The notes beneath the pieces were generated by a model, which had not been told where the DNA came from, did no database searches, and worked only from the letters and a program-made list of their open reading frames with translations. A stretch of DNA of 64,000 nt, taken from positions 758,001-822,000 of the forward strand of contig NC_092574.1 of NCBI RefSeq assembly GCF_037975245.1, read 5' to 3'. The translations under genes were made by a program, and so were the position numbers. This stretch comes from Apostichopus japonicus. Taxonomy: Eukaryota; Echinodermata; Holothuroidea; Aspidochirotida; Stichopodidae. Each line of letters starts with the position of its first letter. Positions within the stretch are counted from its first letter, which is position 1. Positions 12,490-23,582 of the stretch are shown piece after piece.

Positions 12490-12916
12490 TCCAACCCTGA
12501 CAGAAGTGAACAATCAATAGTATACAAAAGGGACAGCCAATGAGGAAACACCTTGTATCCAGTGCGCATCAACTGATTCCATGTGCGTTGGTCCGGGCGT
12601 TCCGCAATCAGAAATATATAGCGCCTCTTCCCAGAATCGCTATATCTGCGCCTGGGTGTTGCAGGAGACTGGGGACGTTATCTGTCATATGGTCATATGG
12701 TCTCTCTTGAACCAAAGCCAGTCTTTGAATTCGTAATGTCCACGAAAGATATAGCTGAAACTTCTCGCGCGATTCGCGCGCGTTCAACCTGTTGCAGAGG
12801 AATATCACAAAAGTGCAGTAACGTTAATGGTATGCGGATAGAAATTACTGGAACGTGAATAGATAGATGGTTCTGCATTATACCTGTAATTGCAGGAATG
12901 ACTGTTGTGTATTGGC
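12490..12916. other. no gene recognised
   Basis: Non-repetitive stretch between the telomeric array and the next MITE. It contains the palindromic GCGCGATTCGCGCGC near 12770 but no supported coding frame. Confidence 0.4.
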
Positions 12917-12924
12917 GTAGGCCT

Positions 12925-13244
12925 CATAGGTGGGGGGGGGGCAGACTGCCCTCCAAATTCTGTTGAGATCGAATTTTCGGGCAGAAAACGGGCCAAAATT
13001 TGGGCAAAGTATATGTAAAATTTGGGCAGAGGTTAAGCAAGAGTGAAAAGATTACCCGAATTTTTTTCCCGAGTGGCCAAATTTTTGATTGATTGCCCGA
13101 AAAAAAGCGCAACATTTTTCGCGCACACAAGTGCTACTGTATTGATCTCTAAACACTTCAACTGCAATGAAATTCAGGCAACTTGGGGAGTATCGGGCTA
13201 ATTTTTTTCTGTCCCCCAGATCGGAAGGGTCCCGTACGCCTATG
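12925..13244. mobile_element. 320-bp MITE of the CATAGGCGTACGGG family
   Basis: Left end CATAGGTGGGGGG, right end reading CATAGGCGTACGGGACC on the minus strand. Flanks GTAGGCCT (12917-12924) and GTAGGCCC (13245-13252) are an 8-bp duplication with one mismatch. The interior has recurrent TTTGGGCA/TGCCCGAA motifs also seen in the 51.7-51.99 kb element, and GGGGGGCAGACTGCCC just inside the left end. Confidence 0.75.
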
Positions 13245-13436
13245 GTAGGCCCACCTAATAGGCAACGCTGAGAATGGTATCAGGCTTAATTATGAATATA
13301 CACACTTTATGTTGTACAGGGTTGTATCTGAACCCCCCCCCCCCTCCCCCAGACCCCCAGGACGGCAATTCGGGGATAGCTTCCTTCGGGAACGAGGCCC
13401 TGTTGTAATTCCTTGACCGATTTTGAGCAACATATC

Positions 13437-13894
13437 GTGCCCATGTCGAGGTAAATTTCTTCACAGTCACTGTTACTTTTCATGGGTTCGAACAAATGAG
13501 TCGTATTCTATCCCAAAATATAGGGCGCAATGGGGCTGGGGTTTCCAGTTCTCCAGGTCATTATGTCAACTTGCACTGGGTCCTAGTGTTTATGTGAATT
13601 GGAATCACCGATTAAAGGAATAATCCCCACAAATTTAGGCCGTATAAACTTTTTTGCAAATATCCTGAGTCATGAATTTGTAATTTTTCCCCCGAAATCG
13701 CGCAATTAGATGGCTGCTCTCCAGCCTGGCAAGTGCCATTTCCGGCGATCTGGGAGGTACTATAATCTGAAATTTCCCCTGTACGCTGCGCGCCAACCAA
13801 TGGTGGCGCTCCGCTTAGATAGTACTTTTAGCCAAAATACTATAACTGATTGTGTCCCCCCCCCCCCCCTACGTTTCGAATCGGATTGACGCCC
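13437..13894 (+). mobile_element. element A, copy 2 (uninterrupted)
   Basis: Collinear with 2200-2627 plus 5299-5336 and lacking the 2.7-kb insertion, so it gives the pre-insertion state. It includes the GGCTGCTCTCCAGCC and GCGCGCCAACCAATGGTGG blocks, a longer poly-C where the insertion landed in copy 1, and the ATTGACGCCCCTG terminus. The left boundary is the first base shared with copy 1, so the true left end may be deleted. Confidence 0.8.
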
Positions 13895-14307
13895 CTGCAT
13901 ACATGTTGCACCAGAGGTTACTGGGCAACCCTAACGGCTCATACTGGTGCGCGCGCTCATGTTTTGAACTACCGTATCGATAGTGGTGCCACCTGTGTCT
14001 TCATATTGGATTATGGATCCATTTCACAAACACTAGACTTACACGAAAGTCGAACTTGAAAATGGGCAGTTAGTTACTGCATTTTCTCATAGCTGGTCCA
14101 TTTATGATATATAATCCCCGGAAATATCTCATTCATATTTCGCAACCCTGCACAACCATGAAATATCTATCAGTATGCATGGTCAATGATAAGGTGCTCC
14201 GCACAGATCGACGAGCTATGGCAGACGTTGCAGTATGTCATACAGTTTTGTATCATTGGGTGAAAGATAGCACTTGTAACAGTTAGTTGTCATTATGTCA
14301 ATTTCAG
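13895..14307. other. no gene recognised; probable intron 5' of the 14.3-kb exon
   Basis: No supported coding frame. It ends in a pyrimidine-rich stretch and TTTCAG at 14302-14307, a good splice acceptor for the following exon. Confidence 0.4.
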
Positions 14308-14655
14308 GTGCTCTTGCTATCTGAAGGCTGTCAGGAACAGTAGAACCACTACTCTGCGGTTGTCCCACAGAACCCATCCGAGCCCCTACCATGTCTGCAA
14401 CACCGAAGGGATCCATTCGGACTGCAAGAATGAGTGCATCAATTATTTTGAAACCGTCCTGAGGGGCAGCATCTCCCGGAACTACGACGTCACAAGTTCC
14501 ACCGAATTGTGCAGAATGTTAGGCACCACTTCGCCCCCCGGTGCACGGGTTTACATTCAGTACAGAACCATGGGAGTCACCAAGACTGTCGATCTTCCCA
14601 AGATGTGCTGCTTTAGGGTGCCCGGCATACCTACTACCTTCCCCAACACGGATTG
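14308..14655 (+). CDS. orphan internal exon, Cys-rich protein of unknown family
   Basis: Starts after an AATTTCAG acceptor (14300-14307); the first base completes a codon. It stays open to a GTAAGC donor at about 14656, giving about 115 codons. An alternative acceptor is CCCACAG at 14364-14370. GC content and codon use are clearly higher than in the AT-rich flanks. The peptide holds nine Cys, including CSC at the start, CNTEG, SDCKNEC, a CC pair and a final DC. It has no long hydrophobic segment, so an extracellular disulfide-rich domain is likely (inference). I do not recognise the family. No other exon of this gene is visible; the downstream sequence is satellite. Confidence 0.6.
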
Positions 14656-14750
14656 TGTAAGCATTGGCGTTTAATAATTCATTGAGCTTTATGGAGGGGT
14701 ATCTCGAGCCAGAACTTGAAATATGATCGACTAAGAATTTGTCACACTAT

Positions 14751-17350
14751 CCCAGCAAACACATAACATTATCATAACATTTTTAAAAGGTCGTAGAAAC
14801 GTTATAACAAAACATTTTCATATTATATTTATATAACGTTATTATGATGTTATTTTATAACATAAAAATGTTTTGTTTGCAATATTATTTCAAAATGTTG
14901 TTAAAATATCATAAAAATATGTTCTACCGTTAATTAGATGGAAATATGCATTGTGGGTATATGATGCATTAAAACTACGAAAACAATGGCACTTCATCAA
15001 ATGTGATTCAAATATGCTAATAAACTTGCATGTTAATAATAATGTTTTAAAAACATTTTTAAAACGTCTTGCTAGATAAAATATCTTCCTAATGTTATAA
15101 TAATATTTTCTTAAAACGTTATATCATAATGTTTTTAATTTGTTATACAATAATATTGAGGAAAATGTTTTGTCATATAAATATTTTCTAATGAAGTCAG
15201 ATAAAAGTTTGCATTGTTGGTACATACGCAATAAAATTAAATAAAAAAGACTAAAAACAAACATTGCCTGCATCCTCAAATTGATTCAAATAGGTTCACA
15301 AACTTTTTTTTATTAAAAGCGTTTTACAAACATTTTTATAACGTTTTGCATCACAAAATATCTTTGAAATGTTTCAATAATATTTTCTTAAAACTTGATA
15401 TCATGATGTTTTCAATGCGTTATACAATAACATTTGTAAGAAAATGTTTTTAAAATGTTTAAAAAATGTTTTACCTACAACATTATATCAAAATGTTGTT
15501 CAAATATCATATTAATATTTCCTAATGAAGTCAGATAAAATTATGCGTTGTTGGTATATACGCAATCAAATTATAAAAAAGGACTAAAAACAAGCATTGC
15601 CTGCATCCTCAAATTGATTCAAATAGGTTCAAAAACTGTTTTTATTAAAAATGTTTTTAAAACATTTTTATAACGTTTTGCATCACAAAATATCTTTAAA
15701 ATATTTCAATAATATTTCTTAAAACGTTTAGTCATAATGTTTTAATGCTTTATACAATAACATTTGTAAGGAAATGTTTAAAAAAGGTTTTACCTACAAC
15801 ACTATATCAAAATGTTGTTCAAATATCATATAAATATTTTCTAATGAAGTCAGATAAAAGTTTGCATTGTTGGTACATACGCAATAAAATTAAATAAAAA
15901 AGACTAAAAACAAACATTGCCTGCATCCTCAAATTGATTCAAATAGGTTCACAAACTTTTTTTATTAAAAGCGTTTTACAAACATTTTTATAACGTTTTG
16001 CATCACAAAATATCTTTGAAATGTTTCAATAATATTTTCTTAAAACTTGATATCATGATGTTTTCAATGCGTTATACAATAACATTTGTAAGAAAATGTT
16101 TTTAAAATGTTTAAAAAATGTTTTACCTACAACATTATATCAAAATGTTGTTCAAATATCATATTAATATTTCCTAATGAAGTCAGATAAAATTATGCGT
16201 TGTTGGTATATACGCAATCAAATTATAAAAAAGGACTAAAAACAAGCATTGCCTGCATCCTCAAATTGATTCAAATAGGTTCAAAAACTGTTTGTATTAA
16301 AAATGTTTTTAAAACATTTTTATAACGTTTTGCATCACAAAATATCTTTAAAATGTTTCAATAATATTTCTTAAAACGTTTAGTCATAATGTTTTAATGC
16401 TTTATACAATAACATTTGTAAGGAAATGTTTAAAAAAGGTTTTACCTACAACACTATATCAAAATGTTGTTCAAATATCATATAAATATTTTCTAATGAA
16501 GTCAGATAAAAGTTTGCATTGTTGGTACATACGCAATAAAATTAAATAAAAAAGATTAAAAACAAACATTGCCTGCATCCTCAAATTGATTCAAATAGGT
16601 TCACAAACTTTTTTTTATTAAAAGCGTTTTACAAACATTTTTATAACGTTTTGCATCACAAAATATCTTTGAAATGTTTCAATAATATTTTCTTAAAACT
16701 TGATATCATGATGTTTTCAATGCGTTATACAATAACATTTGTAAGAAAATGTTTTTAAAATGTTTGAAAAATGTTTTACCTACAACATTATATCAAAATG
16801 TTGTTCAAATATCATATTAATATTTCCTAATGAAGTCAGATAAACTTATGCGTTGTTGGTATATACGCAATCAAATTATAAAAAAAGGACTAAAAACAAA
16901 CATTGCCTGCATCTTCAAATTGATTCAAATAGGTTCACAAACTTTTTTTATTAAAAATGTTTTTAAAACATTTTTATAACGTTTTGCATCACAAAATATC
17001 TTTAAAATGTTTCAATAATATTTCTTAAAACGTTTAGTCATAATGTTTTAATGCTTTATACAATAAAATTTGTAAGGAAATGTTTAAAAAATGTTTTACC
17101 TACAGCATTATATCAAAATGTTGTTCAAATATCTAGTTTCCTAATGAAGTCAGATAAAATTATGCGTTGTTGGTTTATACGCAATCAAATTATAAAAAAA
17201 GACTAAAAACAAACATTGCCTGCATCCTCAAATAGGTTCACAAACTTTTATATTAAAAACGTTTTAAAAACATTTTTATAATGTGTTTTGCATTACAAAA
17301 TATCTTTAAAATGTTTCAATAATGTTTTCTTTAAACGTTATATCATAATC
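14751..17350 (+). repeat. AT-rich satellite with 653-bp higher-order dimer
   Basis: Begins CCCAGCAAACACATAACATT with a diverged unit. It then repeats with ATGAAGTCAGATAAA anchors at 15191, 15525, 15844, 16177, 16496, 16830 and 17144. Spacings alternate 334, 319, 333, 319, 334 and 314. Alternate units are much more alike than neighbours: one type carries TTTGCATTGTTGGTACATAC, the other TATGCGTTGTTGGTATATAC. The motif AACATTTTTATAACGTTTTG recurs in every unit. No coding potential. Confidence 0.92.
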
Positions 17351-17356
17351 ATCGTT

Positions 17357-17570
17357 ATTAATCACGGTAGTCTAATTATTATAAACGTATCTGTGGTAGA
17401 TCACGTGATAGTGATTAATCACAGATACATTTATAATGACCCTTATCCGCATTAGGGAGTGACGTCAGGCCGTCAGGTCACGCTCCACTGAGCATCACTT
17501 GAAGCGGCCGCGGTTTGCAGTCGTGTTTAATCATAGATACGTTTATAATAATTAGACTACCGTGGTTAAT
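17357..17570. repeat. foldback MITE-like hairpin, about 210 bp
   Basis: Arms 17357-17395 and 17532-17570 are inverted repeats around CTAATTATTATAAACGTATC and GATACGTTTATAATAATTAG. A second, shorter pair is nested inside (GATTAATCACAGATACATTT). The loop holds a NotI-like GCGGCCGC and a GACGTCAGG. Confidence 0.8.
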
Positions 17571-17852
17571 CACAGATACGTTTAAAATAAGTTATAATTA
17601 TAGGTTTCGGTTAGGTTCCCAAGGGTTAATATTAATGGAGCATGCATGTCATGTCTTTCATAATCCCGAAATAGAAATAAAAAGTTTCAAACTTAGTTTC
17701 AAACTTAGTGTCGCATGTATGAATTCCAGGAAAAAAATCTCGTACGTACGACGTATACGCGCTAAATTTAAAGCCATTACCACCAGTGTTACCAGTGTTA
17801 GCGTTTTTACACTAGATTTAGCGTGTTTTAGACTTTTCTGGTGTCCTAGCGT

Positions 17853-18871
17853 CACTGGCGGATCCAAGGGGGGCCAAGGGGGGCCATGCCCCCCCCCCCA
17901 AAGGTGAGCCAAAAAGTGTTTCCGAACATCCGCTAAATCATATGATTGGAAATTAAAAAAATCGAGAGGAATAGCAGTGGTAGACTAGTCTAAACCTTTT
18001 CGTTTTCTGGTTTAAAATTAAATGCAGAGCTCCCAACTGACCCGCAATTCGCGGGAATTAGACCCGCATTCTAACACCCAAACCCGCTGACCCGCACAAG
18101 CGTCCGAAAAAACCGCATTGTAATTGTCAAGTATACATAAAAAAAATTGCATCAAATTTTGACTTAGCAACCATCATTTCTTTAGCATTTAGCATAATAG
18201 AGTATAAAACCTCCTTTACAGCATCATTTGAACCTCAGATTAGCCTATATTTCTTTTCATTGGGGCGAGCAGCGAACATTTTCATGCCACGGGAAAGAAT
18301 CAATTATCACCTACTATTCAATTTATTGATGTTACACACAAAAAAATCCATATTTCTCATAAAATTTTGGGTGACAAAAGCCTTTCTAAGTGCCACCATT
18401 TTACATGTAGGCATCACCAGGATTCCAAAAATATTCAAAAGGGGAGGGGGACACCCCCTCCCCTTCTACCCTCCCCCAGGACGGCGATTCGTGGCATGGA
18501 CCAGCATTTGCCTTCTCAAGAGTTGGGAGCTATGTAAATGTATGAGCATGAGGATTTACAGTTTAACACTATTTTGCAGTTACAGGCTGGTTGTAAGAAA
18601 TTTATAACCTATGAGAAATAAAATTTCTTGAGAAAGATGATCCCAACTTTGTTTTATAAATATTTAAGAAAATTACACCTGGGAAACATTTTTTTAGAAG
18701 TAAATTAACATCACCATTGTACACTTTTGTCGCACCAACTTGCATCTGAGGGCATTCAGCAATAGAAAATTTTCCAAAAGGGAGGGGGCACCCCCTCCCC
18801 TTAGACCCCTCCCCATATCACTCTAATGCCACTTTGGCCCCTCCCAAACAAAGGCCCTGGATCCGCCAGTG
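17853..18871. mobile_element. hAT-like element, 1019 bp, perfect 8-bp TSD
   Basis: Termini CACTGGCGGATCC and GGATCCGCCAGTG. Flanks CCTAGCGT at 17845-17852 and 18872-18879 are identical. This terminal sequence and 8-bp duplication are typical of hAT transposons. Inside are poly-G/C blocks and a duplicated GGGAGGGGG..CCCCCTCCCC motif near 18440 and 18780. The longest frame (18260-18607, 115 codons) resembles no transposase, so this is non-autonomous. Confidence 0.9.
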
Positions 18872-19435
18872 CCTAGCGTACGTTTTTTCGTATCAAAATT
18901 GATGGTTCCCAAAAAATTGACCGTATCCGAAACATTCGAGGTGAAATTACCGCTTGGCAACACATTTGAACCGCTATTTATATGTTACTTTTACACAATG
19001 TTATCGCGGTCGATATATTTAAAATGAATAATGCAGAACGTACGTACAGCTGAGGCGTACGTTTGCATGTAGTAAACGTGAGGAGCGGAACTGTGGGCCA
19101 TTGTGTAAGTTTATGTATACACTACGTACACAGCCTTACCGCGGACTGAAACGAGAATCGTCTGAATTAGTTGTATTTTTGTTGATTCTTCAGTTGTTTT
19201 GTTATGATTCTGGGCCATAATGACTTTAAGTTTGTTTAAAATAATCATATTCATAACAATGTCTATCATATAAGTAAGTGCAACTTGTGATGGAAGCCTG
19301 AGGTAATAGGCTACATTACATATGTGCATTAATATTTATATCTAGCGTTTTCTGGGGTTTTACTTTTGCAAATCTAGCGTTTTTCGGCATGTGCCGCTGG
19401 TAACGCTGATTACCACACGTCCACTGCATGACCGG
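18872..19435. other. no gene recognised
   Basis: Sequence between the hAT-like element and the foldback element. A GCTGGTAACGCTG motif near 19394 echoes, in inverse, the ACCAGTGTTACCAGTGTTAG near 17780, but no element boundary could be drawn. Confidence 0.35.
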
Positions 19436-19656
19436 TGTGAAGTTAGATACTTATTCCCCGTTCCTCGTTCGATATTCGCGAATGAGTAACTGAGCTACCT
19501 ATGCAGTTACGTATTCAACAATGGTATCGACGTAACACCTCTGGCAAGACAAGAGCTTTCTTACAAGATGTTCAACATTTGGTCGTGGAAAGAGGTTTAT
19601 CTATGGCCCATGGATCATATGAACTCTAATGACATATGTAGAAGGGTACCATAAAT

Positions 19657-20049
19657 GCCCGGTCACACTATACCGAATTCTTATCGGAATACTATCCGAT
19701 TTTCCCTGAGGAATCGAAACAGTCAGTTTTTCGTTCGGGTCTTCTAGCCACATTGATAAAGGACCTGTTTAGCAATCTGTTGAGCCATTTCGATGTGGAA
19801 TAGCCCTCTTTGATATTGACTCAGTTTCCTTTTATCGGATAGCTATCCGATTTCTCTTCCGATTTTTATCGTTTTTCGATGTGACGTCACTTCAGAATGT
19901 AGTCCGTTCCAGAACCCCTCAGATTTGGAGTAGGTATTCGAATATTCCACAACATTCATTACATTCACTACCACAAACCTCACTCTTCGGCCTAAAATCG
20001 GAAAAATCGGACCGTATTCCGATAAAATATCGCTGTAGTGTGACCGGGC
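19657..20049. mobile_element. 393-bp MITE inside the left arm
   Basis: Termini GCCCGGTCACACTA (19657-19670) and TAGTGTGACCGGGC (20036-20049) are perfect inverted repeats. The similarity extends inward (TTATCGGAATAC/GTATTCCGATAAA, TCCGATTTT/AAAATCGGA). It splits one 179-bp unit between ACCATAA and TTATGCATCTTGCCC. The exact target duplication is not resolvable from the flanks. Confidence 0.8.
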
Positions 20050-21562
20050 CTTTATGCATCTTGCCCGATCGAAATAGTTCTTGGCCAACTAAAATGACCA
20101 GTACTTCATCAGTTCTTAAATTAATGTAAAAAATTACTTTAGGCCCTAATCAAGACTAGCACACCTTGGACCGCCTTGCCAATGGGTCATATGAATTCTT
20201 AACACATTGTAGAAGCGTACCATAATGCGTCTTGCCCAGTCCAAAGAGGGCTTGACCAATTAAAATGACCATTAAATCAACATTTTTTAAAATAAATGTA
20301 ACGGGAACTGAAATAAAAACATTTGGGCCCTAATCAAAACCAGCACGCCTTGGACCGCCCAACCAATGGGTCATAGGAAGTCTAAGGACATTGTAGAAGG
20401 GTAACATAATGCGTCTTGCCCGGTCCAAAGAGTGCTTGACCAATTAAAATGACCATTAAATCATTACTTATTTAATGAGTGAAACGGGACCACGAAAAAG
20501 CTGTGAGCCCTTATCCATGCAGCACGCCTTGGACCACCAATCCAATGGGTCATATGAACTCTAAGAACATTGTAGAAGAGTACCATAATGCGTCTTGCCC
20601 GGTCCAAAGAGTGCTTGACCAATTTAAATGACCACTAAATCATTACTTTTTAATGTGTGTAACAGGACCACGAAAAAGCTTTGGGCCCTAATCCATGCAG
20701 CACGCCTTGGACCACCAATCCAATGGGTCATATGAACTCTAAGAACATTGTAGAAGAGTACCATAATGCGTCTTGCCCGGTCCAAAGAGTGCTTGACCAA
20801 TTAAACTGACCATTAAATCATTACTTCTTTAATGAGTGTAACTGGATCACGAAAAAGCTTTGGGCCCTAATCCATGCAGCACGCCTTGGATCACCAAACC
20901 GATGGGTAACATGTACTCTAAGGACATTGCAGAAGAGTATCATAATGCGTCTTGCCCGGTCCAGAGAGTGCTTGACCAATTAAAATGACCACTAAATCAT
21001 TACTTCTTCAATGACTGAAACGGGACCACGAAAAAGCTTTGGGCCCTTATCCATGCAGCACGCCTTGGATCACCAAACCGATGGTTAACATGAACTCTAA
21101 GGACATTGTAGAAGAGTACCATAATGCGTCTTGTCCGGTCCAAAGAGTGCTTGACCAATTTAAATGACCATTAAATCATTACTTCTCCAATGAGTGAAAC
21201 GGGACCACGAAAAAGCTTTGGGCCCTTATCCATGCAGCACGCCTTGGATCACCAAACCGATGGTTAACATTAACACTAAGGACATTGTAGAAGAGTACCA
21301 TAATGCGTCTTGCCCGGTCCAAAGGGTGCTTGACCAATTAAACTGACCACTGCATCATCACTTCGTTAATGAATGTAAATGGACCTGCAAAAATCTTTAG
21401 GCCCAGTCAAGACCAGCACGCCTTGGACCACCTAACCAATGGGTCATAGGAAGTCCAAGGACATTGTAGAAGAGTACAATAATGCGTCTTGCCCGGTCCA
21501 AAGAGTGCTTGACCAATTTAAATGACCACTAAATAATTACTTCTTTAATGAGTGTTACGGGA
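20047..21562 (+). repeat. left-arm array, nine units of about 179 bp
   Basis: Unit anchors CATAATGCGTCTTGCCCGGT lie near 20047, 20221, 20405, 20584, 20762, 20941, 21120, 21299 and 21477. Each unit continues AGAGTGCTTGACCAATTAAA, GGGACCACGAAAAAGCTTTG, ATCCATGCAGCACGCCTTGG and GGACATTGTAGAAGAGTACC. Confidence 0.93.
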
Positions 21563-21954
21563 TTCATTCAAGATGTTTCCTAGAAGTTTTCTCTTGATGA
21601 AGAGCGCTTGACCATTAGGCTCGAACTAATTGATACCGATGTACGAACTGACTGCCTACCTTGTCCATGGAATTACCTTTAAAAGACTGAGAGTTCATAT
21701 TTATCATAGCGTGATTGCTCCCTTGTGTCTAACCTATACATTCTTAAGTGATAGATAAATGGAAAGAACCTGCAGCATGATGAAAGTTTAACTGCATTTT
21801 CTCATTTGTATTCCCAAATAAATTAAAAATCGGAAATAGTCACAATTTTCTTCGTTCCTTGTTTGAACGTTACTGCATGTGCCTAGGGGATTGTTCATTA
21901 CTTTGATTGTTTGTCAGGCTTAAGCTTCAGTTGAGCTTTTATGACAGTGCATGC

Positions 21955-22016
21955 CTGCTACAAGCCTGCCACAAGCCTGCCACAAGCCTGCTACAAGCCT
22001 GTTACAGCCTTGCTTT
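21955..22016 (+). repeat. 11-bp minisatellite in the foldback spacer
   Basis: Five imperfect copies of CTGCYACAAGC. The Ala-rich frame across it is not supported as a gene. Confidence 0.85.
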
Positions 22017-22232
22017 AGCCCTGGTAAGATGCTGTCGCTTTATGCCACTGTGTTCAAATAACTCCCACAATGCAATTTTCCTCTCTGATTAGGCCTGAAA
22101 CTTCGTAAGTTATTTGCGCAAGTTAAAGTGTTATATATGCTGACATATCAATGAATTCGGAAGTCATTTAGAGGTAACGTTTTAAAATTGTAAAAGCTTT
22201 CCTACAGAATTTGGCCTATATAGACATGCGGC

Positions 22233-23566
22233 CAGGGACGTCGATAGAGGGGGAGTGTAGGGGGTGTCTCACACCCCCCCCCAATCTTGGTAAAATCTTG
22301 ATAGTTGGAAAATTTGAGTGCGACAGTCGGAATTTCCTACCGTCGCACTCTAATTTTTCCGACTGTCGTACTCTAATTTTCATATATTCTTGTAATTTGT
22401 GAGTGACCTAAAACTTTCGGTCAAACTTGACCTTTAATCAGTCATGATTACTACGTTTTCCTTGTCAAATTGAAAAATTGTATCTCGTGGTCTTTATACT
22501 CCACCTTACACAACTTCGTATGATTTTGAATGCTGTAAAAAAATGCCTACTAGAATTACTGTACATCGTATACAATTGAAACGCTCAATGCTAATCTACG
22601 GAAGCTTAAAAGAGCCATCAACATAAGAAACACTTTGCCCTATAAGGTGAAATTTTTCAGTAAATTGTTTAGAGTACAAGATAAAATCTTAGCAAAAAAC
22701 AGAAAAATGTTGGATTGCTCAGTTTCTTTAACTGAGCAATTGAACAACTTTCTGAAAAATGTTTGATTGACAACTTATCATATCTCGTGTATTGGACGTT
22801 TTGCTGCAAAATGTTCAACTGTTCACTTCATTTTATCTGAGCAACTGAAAAATGTTCTCCAAAATGTTTAATTGACAACTTACCTAAAGTCGTCAAATGG
22901 ACATTTTTTGGCAAAATGTTCAATTGTTCACTTCATTTCAACTGAGCAATTGAAATACTGAGCAATTGAAATATTTTGGGGCAAAATGTATAATTGACAA
23001 CTTATCGTATCTCGTCAACTCAACATTTTTCTGCAAAATTTTTAATCGTTCATTTCATTCCAAATGCTCCAAATTCCAAATCCTTTTTTCATGTGAGTGA
23101 TAAATAGTCTCACCCCTCCCCCCCCCCCACCCTAAGAAAATAATATTAAGCGCGCTGGGATAAAGCACTGTATTTTGGGGTAATTTCACTATGTCGTCGA
23201 ATATAATTTGTTGAAAATTTGTTGTTTTCCTCTTTGTTAGCTTTTGTAGTTAGTAGTCAATGTAGCCTATCAAGCAGATAACTTATACTCAGTTGCTTAC
23301 TCGCTTAACCAGAGTGATTAATAAGTTTGTGAAGAGAGGGCAAGGGGTAAAACAGTACCGAAAAAAGTTCGGAACAAAAGTGCAGTCGCGAAAGATAGGG
23401 TGTCTGACTGACACTGACCGTATCGTTGATGAGTAGTGCTGGGGAGGGGGGGGGGGGGAGTGGGGGTACAAGGCAGCAGTCGGAATTTTCCGGCTCCAAA
23501 CCCATCCAGTTGGAATCTCAGCCACTACACCCCCACCCCAATTATCAGGCCTTAGCTACGTCCCTG
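22233..23566. mobile_element. hAT-like element in the foldback spacer, perfect TSD
   Basis: Termini CAGGGACGTCGATAGAGG (22233) and CCTTAGCTACGTCCCTG (ending 23566). Flanks CATGCGGC at 22225-22232 and 23567-23574 are identical. The interior has a GAGTGCGACAGTCGGAA/TTCCGACTGTCGTACTC inverted pair (22316-22374), a TTGCTCAGTT/AACTGAGCAA hairpin near 22714, three diverged tandem units of about 105-120 bp around TTGACAACTTA (22767, 22871, 22993), and poly-C/poly-G blocks. No transposase. Confidence 0.9.
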
Positions 23567-23582
23567 CATGCGGCCATGAATA

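Noticed and set aside
14308-14655. Reading the Cys-rich exon as an antimicrobial peptide or toxin
   Set aside because: Cys spacing fits no family I can name and there is no signal peptide in the visible exon; left as unknown.
18260-18607. 115-codon frame inside the hAT-like element as a transposase
   Set aside because: Too short, contains no hAT motif, and its middle is the poly-G/C repeat block.
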